DNA of 44,045 nt. Source: Bacteroidales bacterium (lineage in GTDB: Bacteria > Bacteroidota > Bacteroidia > Bacteroidales > Muribaculaceae). Under the pieces are notes generated by a model. The model was not told where the DNA came from. It was given only the letters and a program-made list of their open reading frames with translations, and ran no database searches. The position numbers and the translations under genes were made by a program. Location: positions 1 to 44,045 of the forward strand of contig CAAEIL010000268.1 in NCBI GenBank assembly GCA_900755985.1, written 5' to 3'. Positions 25,409 through 38,567 of the stretch are shown piece after piece. How positions within the stretch are numbered: position 1 is the stretch's first letter; every line of letters starts with the position of its first letter.

Positions 25409-25966
25409 ATGTCAGATACAAAAAGAGGATGGTACGTGCTTCGTGCCATCTCGGGCAAAGAAGCCAAGGTCAAAGAACTGCTTGACGGAGCAATCCGCAA
25501 CTCGGACCTGGGCGACCATGTCTTTCAGGTATTGATTCCCACCGAAAAGGTGCTGACCGTACGCGGTGGCAAAAAAGTCGTCAAAGAGCGCAACCTCTTC
25601 TCAGGTTACGTCTTTATCGAAGCCGAGCTTACGGGCGAAGTTATCCACGAGTTGACCAACACGACAAACGTCATCGACTTTCTTCGCGGACGCGAAAAAG
25701 GCTCGGCACCCGAGCGGCTTCGCGAAAGTGAGGTAATCCGCATGCTCGGAACAGCCGACGAATTTGCCGATGCCACAGACGGCGATGTCAACGATTACAT
25801 GGTCGGCGAGACCGTGAAGATAATCGACTCGGCATGCGCCTTCTCGGGATTCACCGGCATTATCGAAGAGGTCAACAAAGAAAAGAAAAAGCTCAAAGTT
25901 TCGGTCAAGATCTTCGGACGCAAGACGCCGATGAAACTCGACAATTCGCAAGTAGAACGCGAGTGA
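25409..25966 (+). CDS. nusG: Transcription antitermination factor NusG
   Basis: The 185-aa protein has an N-terminal NGN domain (GWYVLRAISGKEAKVKELL; FSGYVFIEAEL at ~68-78) and a C-terminal KOW domain (GETVKIIDSACAFSGFTGII). NusG binds RNA polymerase and links it to Rho or the ribosome. An upstream GTG (25397) would add four residues, but the ATG at 25409 agrees with the family. An 18-residue acidic linker (DATDGDVNDYM) separates the domains. It lies between secE and rplK, the classic arrangement. Confidence 0.96.
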   Translation: MSDTKRGWYVLRAISGKEAKVKELLDGAIRNSDLGDHVFQVLIPTEKVLTVRGGKKVVKERNLFSGYVFIEAELTGEVIHELTNTTNVIDFLRGREKGSAPERLRESEVIRMLGTADEFADATDGDVNDYMVGETVKIIDSACAFSGFTGIIEEVNKEKKKLKVSVKIFGRKTPMKLDNSQVERE

Positions 25967-26059
25967 CGCCCCGACAGCGCCCGTACGGTTGGTTACGAAG
26001 CCGTGCAGGCCTGAAGTGTGTCGCGCGCACAAACATTTTAATTATCAAAGTTTAAAACA

Positions 26060-26500
26060 ATGGCTAAAGAAATTGCTGGACAGATCAAACTGCAAATAAA
26101 AGGTGGCGCCGCAAACCCCTCACCTCCTGTTGGTCCCGCTCTCGGTTCCAAAGGTATCAATATCATGGAGTTTTGCAAGCAATTCAACGCCCGCACCCAG
26201 GACAAAGCCGGAAAGGTACTTCCTGTAGTCATCACGTACTATTCGGACAAATCTTTCGACTTCATAGTCAAGACACCTCCTGTTGCAATACAGCTCAAGG
26301 AAGCCGCCAAAATCAAAAGTGGCTCGGCACAGCCCAACCGCAACAAGGTAGCACAGGTCAACTGGGAGCAGGTCCGCGAAATCGCCGCTGACAAAATGCC
26401 CGATTTGAACTGCTTTACTATCGAATCGGCTATGCGTATGGTTGCCGGTACGGCCAGAAGTATGGGTATCACCGTAACAGGCGAATTCCCCGTTCAATAA
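26060..26500 (+). CDS. rplK: Ribosomal protein uL11
   Basis: The 146-aa protein has the L11 N-terminal domain with the Pro-rich helix NPSPPVGPALGSKGINIMEF and the C-terminal rRNA-binding domain with MRMVAGTARSMGI. It forms the GTPase-associated region of the large subunit together with 23S rRNA and L10/L12. Preceded by a 93-nt leader after nusG with no clear terminator. Confidence 0.98.
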   Translation: MAKEIAGQIKLQIKGGAANPSPPVGPALGSKGINIMEFCKQFNARTQDKAGKVLPVVITYYSDKSFDFIVKTPPVAIQLKEAAKIKSGSAQPNRNKVAQVNWEQVREIAADKMPDLNCFTIESAMRMVAGTARSMGITVTGEFPVQ

Positions 26501-26519
26501 CTATTAAAATTCAATCAAA

Positions 26520-27215
26520 ATGAGTAAACTTACAAAAAACCAAAAGTTAGCTTTATCGAAGATTGAAGCCGGGAAATCCTATACATTGGCTGAAGCCGCC
26601 GAGAAGGTGAAAGAAATCACCTACACCAAGTTCGATGCATCGCTCGACATCGACGTACGTCTCGGCGTCGATCCCCGCAAGGCTAACCAGATGGTCCGTG
26701 GCGTTGTCACCCTGCCCAACGGCACCGGTAAGACAGTCCGCGTACTTGTACTCTGCAACCCCGATCAGGAAGCTGCCGCCAAGGCAGCCGGTGCCGACTA
26801 TGTCGGTCTTGACGAATATATCGAAAAAATCAAAGGCGGATGGACCGACGTTGACGTCATCATCACCCAGCCTATGATTATGGGTAAAATCGGTGCCCTG
26901 GGCCGTATTCTCGGTCCCCGCGGCCTGATGCCTAACCCCAAGTCAGGCACAGTCACCATGGACGTTGCCAAAGCTGTCGAAGAAGTCAAAAAAGGCAAAA
27001 TCGACTTCAAAGTCGACAAGAACGGCATCGTTCACTCGTCGATTGGCAAAGTCTCTTTCACTGCCGAGCAGATGGTACAGAACGCAGGCGAGTTTATCAA
27101 CACCCTGATTAAACTCAAACCCGCAACCGCCAAAGGCACATACATCAAGAGCGTATATCTTTCGAGCACAATGAGTCCCGGCGTCAAAGTCGACCCCAAA
27201 TCAGTTGACGCTTAA
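26520..27215 (+). CDS. rplA: Ribosomal protein uL1
   Basis: At 231 aa it has normal length. The family motif GKIGALGRILGPRGLMPNPK (~121-140) is intact. L1 binds the L1 stalk of 23S rRNA and, in other bacteria, represses its own operon by binding the leader. It starts 19 nt after rplK; I could not identify an L1 site with confidence. Confidence 0.98.
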   Translation: MSKLTKNQKLALSKIEAGKSYTLAEAAEKVKEITYTKFDASLDIDVRLGVDPRKANQMVRGVVTLPNGTGKTVRVLVLCNPDQEAAAKAAGADYVGLDEYIEKIKGGWTDVDVIITQPMIMGKIGALGRILGPRGLMPNPKSGTVTMDVAKAVEEVKKGKIDFKVDKNGIVHSSIGKVSFTAEQMVQNAGEFINTLIKLKPATAKGTYIKSVYLSSTMSPGVKVDPKSVDA

Positions 27216-27237
27216 TCTTTAAAACCTGTTTACGACA

Positions 27238-27759
27238 ATGAAAAAAGAAGACAAGGGATTAGTAATCGAAAAGATTGCCCAGACCATCAAACAATACAAC
27301 GGATTCTACCTGGTTGAGACCGCCGGACTTGACGCAGAAAAGACCTCGCAGCTCCGCCGTGCCTGCTTCGGCAAGGACGTGAAGCTCATGGTCGTCAAGA
27401 ACACCCTGCTGCACAAAGCCCTCGAATCGCTCGAAGGCGACTACAGCGAGCTTTATCCCGCACTCAAAGGCTCAACATCGCTCATGTGCACCAACGTGGG
27501 CAACGCACCCGCCAAACTTCTCAAAGACTTTGTTAAGAAAGGCGACACTCTTCCCGCGCTCAAAGGCGCATACGTCGAAGAGACTGTATACCTGGGCGCC
27601 GACCAGCTCGACGCACTTGCCGCTATCAAGAGCAAACACGAACTTATCGCCGACGTTGTCGCACTGCTTCAGTCGCCTGCCAAGAACGTTATTTCTGCTC
27701 TGCAGTCCGGTGGTAACAAGCTCCACGGCATCCTTGAGACTCTCTCAAACAAAGAATAA
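27238..27759 (+). CDS. rplJ: Ribosomal protein uL10
   Basis: The 173-aa stalk base protein binds 23S rRNA through its N-terminal domain (FYLVETAGLDAEKTSQLRR) and holds L7/L12 dimers through its C-terminal helix (VVALLQSPAKNVISALQSGG). It starts 22 nt after rplA and is followed by rplL after 41 nt. Confidence 0.97.
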   Translation: MKKEDKGLVIEKIAQTIKQYNGFYLVETAGLDAEKTSQLRRACFGKDVKLMVVKNTLLHKALESLEGDYSELYPALKGSTSLMCTNVGNAPAKLLKDFVKKGDTLPALKGAYVEETVYLGADQLDALAAIKSKHELIADVVALLQSPAKNVISALQSGGNKLHGILETLSNKE

Positions 27760-27800
27760 AATCAAACCGAAAAAATCAAAACAAATAAATATTTACTACA

Positions 27801-28175
27801 ATGGCAGATATCAAAGCTTTTGCTGAACAACTTGTTAACCTCACCGTTAAAGAAGTAAACGAACTCGCCCAGATTCTCAAAGACGAGTATGGCATCGAAC
27901 CCGCCGCTGCAGCTGTTGCAGTCGCTGCCGCTCCCGGCGCCGCCGGCGAAGCCGCTGAAGAAAAAACCAACTTTGACGTTATCCTCAAAGCTCCCGGCGC
28001 TGCCAAGCTTCAGGTTGTCAAACTCGTCAAAGAACTCACCGGTCTTGGCCTGAAAGAAGCCAAAGAACTCGTTGACAATGCTCCCTCGCCCGTCAAAGAA
28101 GGCGCAGCCAAAGCTGAAGCCGAAGACCTCAAGAAAAAACTCGAAGAGGCCGGCGCTGAAGTTGAGCTTAAATAA
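27801..28175 (+). CDS. rplL: Ribosomal protein bL12 (L7/L12)
   Basis: The 124-aa protein has an N-terminal dimerisation domain, an Ala-rich hinge (~34-50) and a C-terminal factor-binding domain with KTNFDVILKAPGAAKLQVVK and LGLKEAKELVD. The acidic protein recruits elongation factors. It ends the ribosomal part of the operon; a strong hairpin follows 23 nt after the stop. Confidence 0.98.
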   Translation: MADIKAFAEQLVNLTVKEVNELAQILKDEYGIEPAAAAVAVAAAPGAAGEAAEEKTNFDVILKAPGAAKLQVVKLVKELTGLGLKEAKELVDNAPSPVKEGAAKAEAEDLKKKLEEAGAEVELK

Positions 28176-28198
28176 TATTGCCTGATTGTCAGGTACTT

Positions 28199-28237
28199 AG
28201 GTTAAGAATCCCCGAAAGGGTTGATTCTTAACCTTTT
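28199..28237 (+). terminator. Hairpin between rplL and rpoB, probable attenuator
   Basis: AGGTTAAGAATC (28199-28210) pairs with GATTCTTAACCT (28223-28234). The loop holds a second short stem CCC-GAAA-GGG, and TTTT follows. Between rplL and rpoB such a structure normally reduces transcription into rpoBC relative to the ribosomal genes, as known from other bacteria. Confidence 0.75.
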
Positions 28238-28293
28238 GTGTCTATCTATTAAGCGGGCGCAGACTGAGTCTCCGGGCTACCTCTTATACACCC

Positions 28294-28342
28294 CAATATT
28301 ACCGGTTATACACCATCATTATTACCGGCAATATTACCGGTT
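28294..28342 (+). repeat. Short ATTACCGG repeats in the rplL-rpoB spacer
   Basis: CAATATTACCGGTT occurs at 28294-28307 and again at 28329-28342, with CATTATTACCGGCA between (28317-28330). The phrase (C/G)TTATACACC also occurs twice (28283, 28305). Function unknown. The 321-nt spacer is long for this operon, and a weak hairpin with a short T run (28396-28413) follows. Confidence 0.55.
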
Positions 28343-28496
28343 CTACGACCCATAATTACCCGCAAAAGAAAACTCCGCGCAGACTCCCGCCCATCAGGCC
28401 TCGATGGCCTTTTCCTAACCTAAGACACAACTCCCCCACCCCATCTCTTCTCTTACATTCTAAATTGAGTTCCCTTAAATATTTTAATTACAATAG

Positions 28497-31400
28497 ATGT
28501 CAGCTCAATCCATCAAACCCCGTGTCAACTTCGCCTCGGTAAAGAATCCGCTGCCTTACCCCGACTTTCTTGAGGTGCAGCTCAAATCTTTCCAGGATTT
28601 CCTACAGCTCGACACACCCCCCGAAAAACGAAACAACGAAGGACTGTATAAAGTATTCGCCGAGAACTTCCCCATCGTAGACACACGCAACAGCTTTGTC
28701 CTCGAATTTCTCGACTACTACATCGACCCGCCACGCTACACCATCGAAGAGTGTCTCGAACGCGGCCTGACATACAGCGTCCCTCTCAAAGCCAAACTCA
28801 AACTATACTGCACCGACCCCGACCACGAAGATTTTGACACCGTAATACAGGATGTCTACCTCGGTCCCATTCCGTATATGACCGAAAAAGGTACATTCGT
28901 CATCAACGGCGCCGAACGTGTCGTAGTCTCGCAGCTCCACCGCTCGCCCGGTGTATTCTTCGGCCAGTCGACTCACGCCAACGGCACGAAGCTATACTCG
29001 GCGCGTATCATCCCCTTCCGCGGTTCGTGGATTGAGTTCGCTACCGACATCAACAACGTGATGTATGCCTACATCGACCGCAAGAAGAAACTCCCCGTCA
29101 CCACCCTTCTGCGTGCTATCGGTCTCGAATCTGACAAAGACATCATCGAAACATTCGGTCTGGCCGAGGAACTCAAAGTCAACAAGACCAACCTTAAGAA
29201 AGCAATCGGCAAACGCCTCGCCGCCCGTGTCCTCAAAACTTGGGTCGAAGACTTTGCCGACGAAGAAACCGGCGAAGTAGTATCGATCGAACGCAACGAC
29301 GTCATCATCGACCGCGAAACCGAACTCACCGCCGAAAATATCGAAGAAATCCTCGAATCGGGCGTACAGACCATCCTCGTCCACAAGGACGACGTCAACA
29401 CTTCCGACTACTCCATCATCTTCAACACCCTGCAGAAAGATACCTCGAACTCCGAAAAAGAGGCTATCCAGTACATCTATCGCCAGCTGCGCAACGCCGA
29501 GCCGCCGGACGACGCTTCGGCTCGCGAGGTCATCACCAACCTCTTCTTCAGCGAAAAGCGCTACGACCTGGGCGAAGTCGGCCGCTACCGTATAAACAAA
29601 AAGCTGGGCCTGACAACATCGATGGACGTCAAGGTACTGACCCGCGAGGACATCATCGCCATCATCAAATACCTCATCGAACTTATCAACTCGAAAGCCG
29701 ATGTCGACGACATCGACCACCTGTCCAACCGTCGCGTACGCACCGTCGGCGAACAGCTCTACAACCAGTTCGGCGTAGGTCTGGCACGCATGTCGCGCAC
29801 CATCCGCGAGCGTATGAACGTCCGCGACAACGAGACATTCACCCCCATCGACCTCATCAACGCCAAAACAATATCGTCGGTCATCAACACATACTTCGGC
29901 ACCAACGCACTGTCGCAGTTCATGGACCAGACCAACCCCCTGGCCGAAATCACCCACAAGCGACGTATGTCGGCCCTTGGCCCCGGCGGTCTGTCACGCG
30001 AGCGTGCCGGCTTCGAGGTCCGAGACGTACACTATACACACTACGGCCGACTCTGCCCTATCGAGACCCCCGAAGGTCCTAACATCGGCCTTATATCTTC
30101 GCTCTGCGTCTACGCTAAAATCAACGACCTCGGCTTCATCGAGACTCCCTACCGCAAAGTCGAGAACTCGCACGTCGACCTCAACAACGACGAAGTCATA
30201 TACATGACCGCCGAAATCGAAGAAGGCAAAATCATAGCTCAGGGCAACGCACCGCTCAACCCCGACGGCAGCTTCATCCGCGACAAAGTCAAGGCCCGCC
30301 TCGACGCCGACTTCCCCGTCGTCGCTCCCGACCAGGTAGAACTTATGGACGTATCGCCCACACAGATAGCATCTATCGCCGCTTCGCTCATCCCGTTCCT
30401 CGAACATGACGACGCCAACCGCGCACTCATGGGCTCGAACATGATGCGCCAGGCTGTGCCTCTGATGCGCAGCGAGGCACCCATCGTCGGCACCGGCATC
30501 GAAGCCCAACTGGCACGCGACTCCCGCACACAGATTACAGCCGAAGACTCCGGTGTCATCGAATTTGTCGACGCAACCACAATACGCATCCGCTATGACC
30601 GCACACCCGACGAGGAATTCGTCTCGTTCGACGACGCCGTCAAAGAATATCATATTCCCAAGTGGCGCAAGACCAACCAATCGACCACCATCGACCTGCG
30701 CCCCATCTGCGTCAAGGGTCAGCGCGTCGAAAAAGGCGACATCCTCACCGAAGGCTATGCCACCGAAGGCGGCGAACTCGCCCTGGGCCGCAACCTCAAG
30801 GTTGCCTTCATGCCCTGGAAAGGATACAACTACGAGGACGCCATCGTGCTCAACGAGCGCGTTGTCCGCGAAGACCTCCTCACCTCCGTACATGTCGATG
30901 AATACTCGCTCGAAGTCCGCGAGACAAAACGCGGCATGGAAGAGCTCACGAGCGATATCCCCAACGTCAGCGAAGACGCCACCAAGGACCTCGACGACCG
31001 CGGCATCATCCGCGTCGGAGCTCACGTTGTCCCCGGCGACATCATGATTGGCAAAATCACGCCTAAAGGCGAGTCAGACCCCACGCCCGAAGAGAAACTC
31101 CTCCGCGCAATTTTCGGCGACAAAGCCGGCGACGTCAAAGACGCCTCGCTCAAGGCATCACCCTCGCTCAAGGGCGTTGTCATCGGCACCAACCTCTTCT
31201 CGCGTGCCACCAAAAAGAAAAAATCGAAAGCCGCTAACGCACAGCTGCCCATCCTCGACGAAGAATACGAAGAAAACCAGCAGGCTCTCAAGCAGATACT
31301 CCTCGGCAAGCTCCTCAAGCTCACCGAAGGCAAGACCTCGCAGGGCGTCCGCGACTTCCTCGGCACCGACATCATTCCCAAAGGCTCAAAATTCACGGCC

Positions 31401-32309
31401 GAAGCCCTCACCGACATCGACTTCGATACCGTCAACCTGTCCAAGTGGACCACTGACGCCCACCGCAACGAAATGATTCGCGCCACCATCGTCAACTACC
31501 TGCGTAAAGCCAAAGAGCTTGACGCTCAGCTCCGCCGCAAGAAGTTCGACATCTCAATAGGCGACGAACTTCCCTCGGGCATCATGCAGATAGCCAAAGT
31601 GTACATCGCCAAGAAACGCAAAATCTCGGTCGGCGACAAAATGGCAGGACGCCACGGCAACAAAGGTATCGTATCGCGCATCGTCCGTCAGGAAGACATG
31701 CCCTTCCTCGCCGACGGCACACCTGTCGACATCTGCCTCAACCCTCTGGGCGTGCCCTCGCGTATGAACCTCGGCCAGATTTTCGAGACCGTACTCGGCT
31801 GGGCCGGACGCGAACTCGGCGAGAAATTCTCCACGCCGATTTTCGACGGCGCATCGCTCGACGACCTCAACGCCTGGACCGACAAAGCCGGTCTGCCCCG
31901 CTACGGCAAGACATACCTCTATGACGGCGGCACCGGCGAACGTTTCGACCAGCCCGCTACCGTAGGTGTCATCTACATGCTCAAACTCGGCCACATGGTC
32001 GAAGACAAGATGCACGCACGCTCCATCGGCCCGTACTCGCTCATTACACAGCAGCCTCTCGGCGGTAAAGCTCAGTTCGGCGGTCAGCGCTTCGGCGAAA
32101 TGGAAGTCTGGGCACTCGAAGCCTTCGGCGCCTCGCATGTCCTTCAGGAAATCCTCACCGTCAAGTCTGACGACGTCAACGGCCGCTCCAAAGCCTACGA
32201 AGCTATCGTCAAAGGCGACCCCATGCCTCAGGCCGGCATACCCGAGTCGCTGAATGTGCTCCTGCACGAGCTCCGCGGCCTCGGCCTCTCCATCCGTCTC
32301 GAACAGTGA
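28497..32309 (+). CDS. rpoB: DNA-directed RNA polymerase beta subunit
   Basis: At 1270 aa it has the usual Bacteroidota length. The rifampicin-binding region LSQFMDQTNPLAEITHKRRM followed by SALGPGGL keeps the residues of rifampicin-sensitive enzymes at the main resistance positions. The C-terminal part contains KMAGRHGNKG and FGEMEVWALEAFGA. The ATG follows an AT-rich stretch without Shine-Dalgarno sequence. rpoC starts 73 nt downstream; a hairpin covers the stop codon. Confidence 0.99.
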   Translation: MSAQSIKPRVNFASVKNPLPYPDFLEVQLKSFQDFLQLDTPPEKRNNEGLYKVFAENFPIVDTRNSFVLEFLDYYIDPPRYTIEECLERGLTYSVPLKAKLKLYCTDPDHEDFDTVIQDVYLGPIPYMTEKGTFVINGAERVVVSQLHRSPGVFFGQSTHANGTKLYSARIIPFRGSWIEFATDINNVMYAYIDRKKKLPVTTLLRAIGLESDKDIIETFGLAEELKVNKTNLKKAIGKRLAARVLKTWVEDFADEETGEVVSIERNDVIIDRETELTAENIEEILESGVQTILVHKDDVNTSDYSIIFNTLQKDTSNSEKEAIQYIYRQLRNAEPPDDASAREVITNLFFSEKRYDLGEVGRYRINKKLGLTTSMDVKVLTREDIIAIIKYLIELINSKADVDDIDHLSNRRVRTVGEQLYNQFGVGLARMSRTIRERMNVRDNETFTPIDLINAKTISSVINTYFGTNALSQFMDQTNPLAEITHKRRMSALGPGGLSRERAGFEVRDVHYTHYGRLCPIETPEGPNIGLISSLCVYAKINDLGFIETPYRKVENSHVDLNNDEVIYMTAEIEEGKIIAQGNAPLNPDGSFIRDKVKARLDADFPVVAPDQVELMDVSPTQIASIAASLIPFLEHDDANRALMGSNMMRQAVPLMRSEAPIVGTGIEAQLARDSRTQITAEDSGVIEFVDATTIRIRYDRTPDEEFVSFDDAVKEYHIPKWRKTNQSTTIDLRPICVKGQRVEKGDILTEGYATEGGELALGRNLKVAFMPWKGYNYEDAIVLNERVVREDLLTSVHVDEYSLEVRETKRGMEELTSDIPNVSEDATKDLDDRGIIRVGAHVVPGDIMIGKITPKGESDPTPEEKLLRAIFGDKAGDVKDASLKASPSLKGVVIGTNLFSRATKKKKSKAANAQLPILDEEYEENQQALKQILLGKLLKLTEGKTSQGVRDFLGTDIIPKGSKFTAEALTDIDFDTVNLSKWTTDAHRNEMIRATIVNYLRKAKELDAQLRRKKFDISIGDELPSGIMQIAKVYIAKKRKISVGDKMAGRHGNKGIVSRIVRQEDMPFLADGTPVDICLNPLGVPSRMNLGQIFETVLGWAGRELGEKFSTPIFDGASLDDLNAWTDKAGLPRYGKTYLYDGGTGERFDQPATVGVIYMLKLGHMVEDKMHARSIGPYSLITQQPLGGKAQFGGQRFGEMEVWALEAFGASHVLQEILTVKSDDVNGRSKAYEAIVKGDPMPQAGIPESLNVLLHELRGLGLSIRLEQ

Positions 32310-32326
32310 CATGACCCTGTCACTGT
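32303..32326 (+). other. 8-bp perfect hairpin over the rpoB stop codon
   Basis: ACAGTGAC (32303-32310) pairs with GTCACTGT (32319-32326) around ATGACCCT. The rpoB stop codon (32307-32309) lies inside the left arm. There is no T run, so it is not a terminator; a processing site or an effect on coupling to rpoC is possible. Confidence 0.5.
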
Positions 32327-32382
32327 CAACGGCTTTCTCTCCTCATATTTTTCCCAAAAGTTAGAAAACGACACATCCAAAT

Positions 32383-36693
<4,311 letters not shown>

Positions 36694-36720
36694 TACCGAA
36701 AGTACATTATTCCTATAAAC

Positions 36721-36774
36721 TAATGAGTTTGTGCCTGACGGATTAACATCCCAATGACACAAACTCATTATTTT
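36721..36774 (+). terminator. Terminator of the rpoBC operon
   Basis: TAATGAGTTTGTG (36721-36733) pairs exactly with CACAAACTCATTA (36758-36770), followed by TTTT. It begins 28 nt after the rpoC stop. Confidence 0.85.
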
Positions 36775-36777
36775 AAA

Positions 36778-36823
36778 CCTTGCGTTAACCTAAAGGAATT
36801 TAAGCCCTAAGATTTACGCAAGG
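36778..36823 (-). terminator. Weak hairpin, possible terminator of the convergent minus-strand genes
   Basis: CCTTGCGT (36778-36785) and ACGCAAGG (36816-36823) form an 8-bp stem with a 30-base loop. On the minus strand it is followed by TTTAAAA rather than a pure T run. It lies 85 nt beyond the end of the PBP-like gene. Confidence 0.35.
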
Positions 36824-36907
36824 ATCAGGGTATCAGCCAACTATTCTAATTACTGCTAAGGAAAACGATGAATTGAAGGGCAGACTGAGGGCGGTATCTT
36901 TCATAGT

Positions 36908-37861
36908 TCAGCGATTGTCATCCGAGGCGCTTATGCCTATGGCAAATTGTTTGAGAACATCCATTGCCGAATGAGAAGCATATTCTTTGGGAGTCTGCAT
37001 ATAAACGATGCAAGTATATCGGGGATTGTCGGCGGGAAAATAACCGGCGACCCACGAGCACAGAGTTGACCGGTCATAGTAGTCACCGATTTTGGCGTAA
37101 TCGGTTGCGGTTTTAGCTGCGATATCGACATAAGCGTTTCGGAGATATTTCGCGGTGCCCAATTGTCCGGATACAGATTCACGGAGACACTCACGCAAAG
37201 CCGAGGCGGTTGACGGCGAGCACAGGACAGTAGTGTCGGTACGACCTCCGTTGGCGATTGCATCATATAGGCGAAGCATTTCCAGGGGGCTTGACGATAC
37301 ATCGATTCCGACAGCCTGACGGGCAGCCCGCTCCCTGTCGGCGTCCGTGCCATAATTCATATTGTCCGTAGCCAAACGGGCAATCACGGTATTGGTCGAA
37401 GATGCAAAAGCCTTCATGACGCTTAGCGAATCGCTAAAATTATGAGTATCACGCAAACCACAGTAAGGACTGCTTTCGAAAAGTTTGTCTACCGAGCTCA
37501 GACGGCCTTCTTCCAATGCGATCATCACGGTCAGCGGATACATAAGAGATTTCAGCTCGAAGTTCATGTCCGCCACATCGTTGATGCAATAGTCCGAATC
37601 ACAGCACATGCCATCGTCCGGAGCAAGAGGTTCTACATTCTTCAAATAGGAATCGGCTATGATTTTACCGCTGCCGGTTTCGGTGACGAGGGCTACGCCA
37701 AGTCTGGCTTTATGTTTTTGCGTAGCATCTTCCATTGCTTTATTCAAGATTATATTTGCCTTTTCGTTGAGGTCGTAATTAAAGGGCCAAGCCTTCTGAC
37801 AGAAAATACTTGAGCCGAGGATTAATCCCATTGCCAAAAATGAATATTTTTTCATAGCCAT
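36908..37861 (-). CDS. Penicillin-binding-protein-like (FtsI-type transpeptidase fold) with altered catalytic motifs
   Basis: The 317-aa exported protein has a signal peptide (MKKYSFLAMGLILGSS; the ATG at 37855 is an alternative start). The rest matches the transpeptidase domain of class B PBPs: a TGSGKI turn like the TGxIxA of PBPs (~62-67), SLMY at 105-108 where SxxK is expected, STN at 155-157 (SxN box kept), MLRLYDAIANGG (~195-206) and KTA at 250-252 where KTG is expected. The Lys of SxxK is Tyr, so acylation is unlikely. The N-terminal dimerisation part of real FtsI is absent. Probably a catalytically dead periplasmic relative that binds rather than cross-links. It follows the small secreted protein by 72 nt. 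Confidence 0.8.
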   Translation of the reverse strand: MAMKKYSFLAMGLILGSSIFCQKAWPFNYDLNEKANIILNKAMEDATQKHKARLGVALVTETGSGKIIADSYLKNVEPLAPDDGMCCDSDYCINDVADMNFELKSLMYPLTVMIALEEGRLSSVDKLFESSPYCGLRDTHNFSDSLSVMKAFASSTNTVIARLATDNMNYGTDADRERAARQAVGIDVSSSPLEMLRLYDAIANGGRTDTTVLCSPSTASALRECLRESVSGQLGTAKYLRNAYVDIAAKTATDYAKIGDYYDRSTLCSWVAGYFPADNPRYTCIVYMQTPKEYASHSAMDVLKQFAIGISASDDNR

Positions 37862-37933
37862 AAAATTTTGAGAAATTAAATGTTTGATGTCAGAATATTG
37901 CAGATGAGCCGTAGGTTAAACCATGAGCGACGG

Positions 37934-38323
37934 TTACTTACGCGCATCAGTCGGATTGAAGTAATACCCGGCGGCGCAGTGGGTGTACATTTCACTCAGG
38001 CTTGGCACATATTTCACTCTGTCGTGGCGGTCATATTCGACATATCTTCCTCCGGAGCCAACGTGGTGTGCCTTATAGGCCCGTCCGTCCGAAGGTACAT
38101 AAAGTTTGTAAATCATATTCTCACCGTCGAAATTTGAATACAGTACACACATCGTACAGTCTTGATGTACGGATTTATAATTTTTCTGGATACCCGTACA
38201 TGCCTGAACTTTTCCGACATAGGTCCATTGTGTGGAAGTTGACGTCTCGTCGGGTGCGGCGTTGGATACCAGGGCGAATAACGAAATCATTACGGCTAAA
38301 AGGGAAATTCTTAATGTTTTCAT
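37934..38323 (-). CDS. Small secreted cysteine-containing protein
   Basis: The 129-aa protein has a signal peptide (MKTLRISLLAVMISLFALVSNA, cut before APDE). The mature part has four Cys (QACTG, QDCTMC, THCAAG) that could form two disulfides, and many Tyr and Gly. No family is recognised. It is transcribed toward the PBP-like gene and may share its transcript. Confidence 0.75.
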   Translation of the reverse strand: MKTLRISLLAVMISLFALVSNAAPDETSTSTQWTYVGKVQACTGIQKNYKSVHQDCTMCVLYSNFDGENMIYKLYVPSDGRAYKAHHVGSGGRYVEYDRHDRVKYVPSLSEMYTHCAAGYYFNPTDARK

Positions 38324-38434
38324 AAAAAAGAGATTTATAAGTTAGATTCTGTGAGAAGTAAGAATTTTAACAAATAGTCTTACGGACATGCGTTAAATGC
38401 TAATCGTATCCACTTCTTAAGTTTTTGATTACCG

Positions 38435-38442
38435 CAAATTTA
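38435..38442 (-). promoter_or_regulatory. Predicted promoter of the small secreted protein gene
   Basis: TAAATTTG on the minus strand matches TAnnTTTG, ~110 nt before the start codon and just after the terminator of the upstream lipoprotein gene. No clear -33 TTG. Confidence 0.45.
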
Positions 38443-38468
38443 TATCAGACACATACCCCGGTGATATA

Positions 38469-38514
38469 AAAAATTCTGCATTGACTGTAAAAAAATGGTC
38501 AATGCAGAATTTTT
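38469..38514 (-). terminator. 17-bp perfect hairpin terminator after the lipoprotein gene
   Basis: Arms 38469-38485 and 38498-38514 pair over 17 bp without mismatch around a 12-base loop. Both ends are A/T runs, so it could work in either direction. It lies 54 nt beyond the lipoprotein stop. Confidence 0.85.
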
Positions 38515-38567
38515 AGTTAAGAAACGAGGACTGATATAAGCCAGACAGGGCAATGGGTATCGGCGAA

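Noticed and set aside
28294..28342. ATTACCGG repeats as a CRISPR array
   Set aside because: Units are too short, spacing is irregular and there are no spacers of even length.
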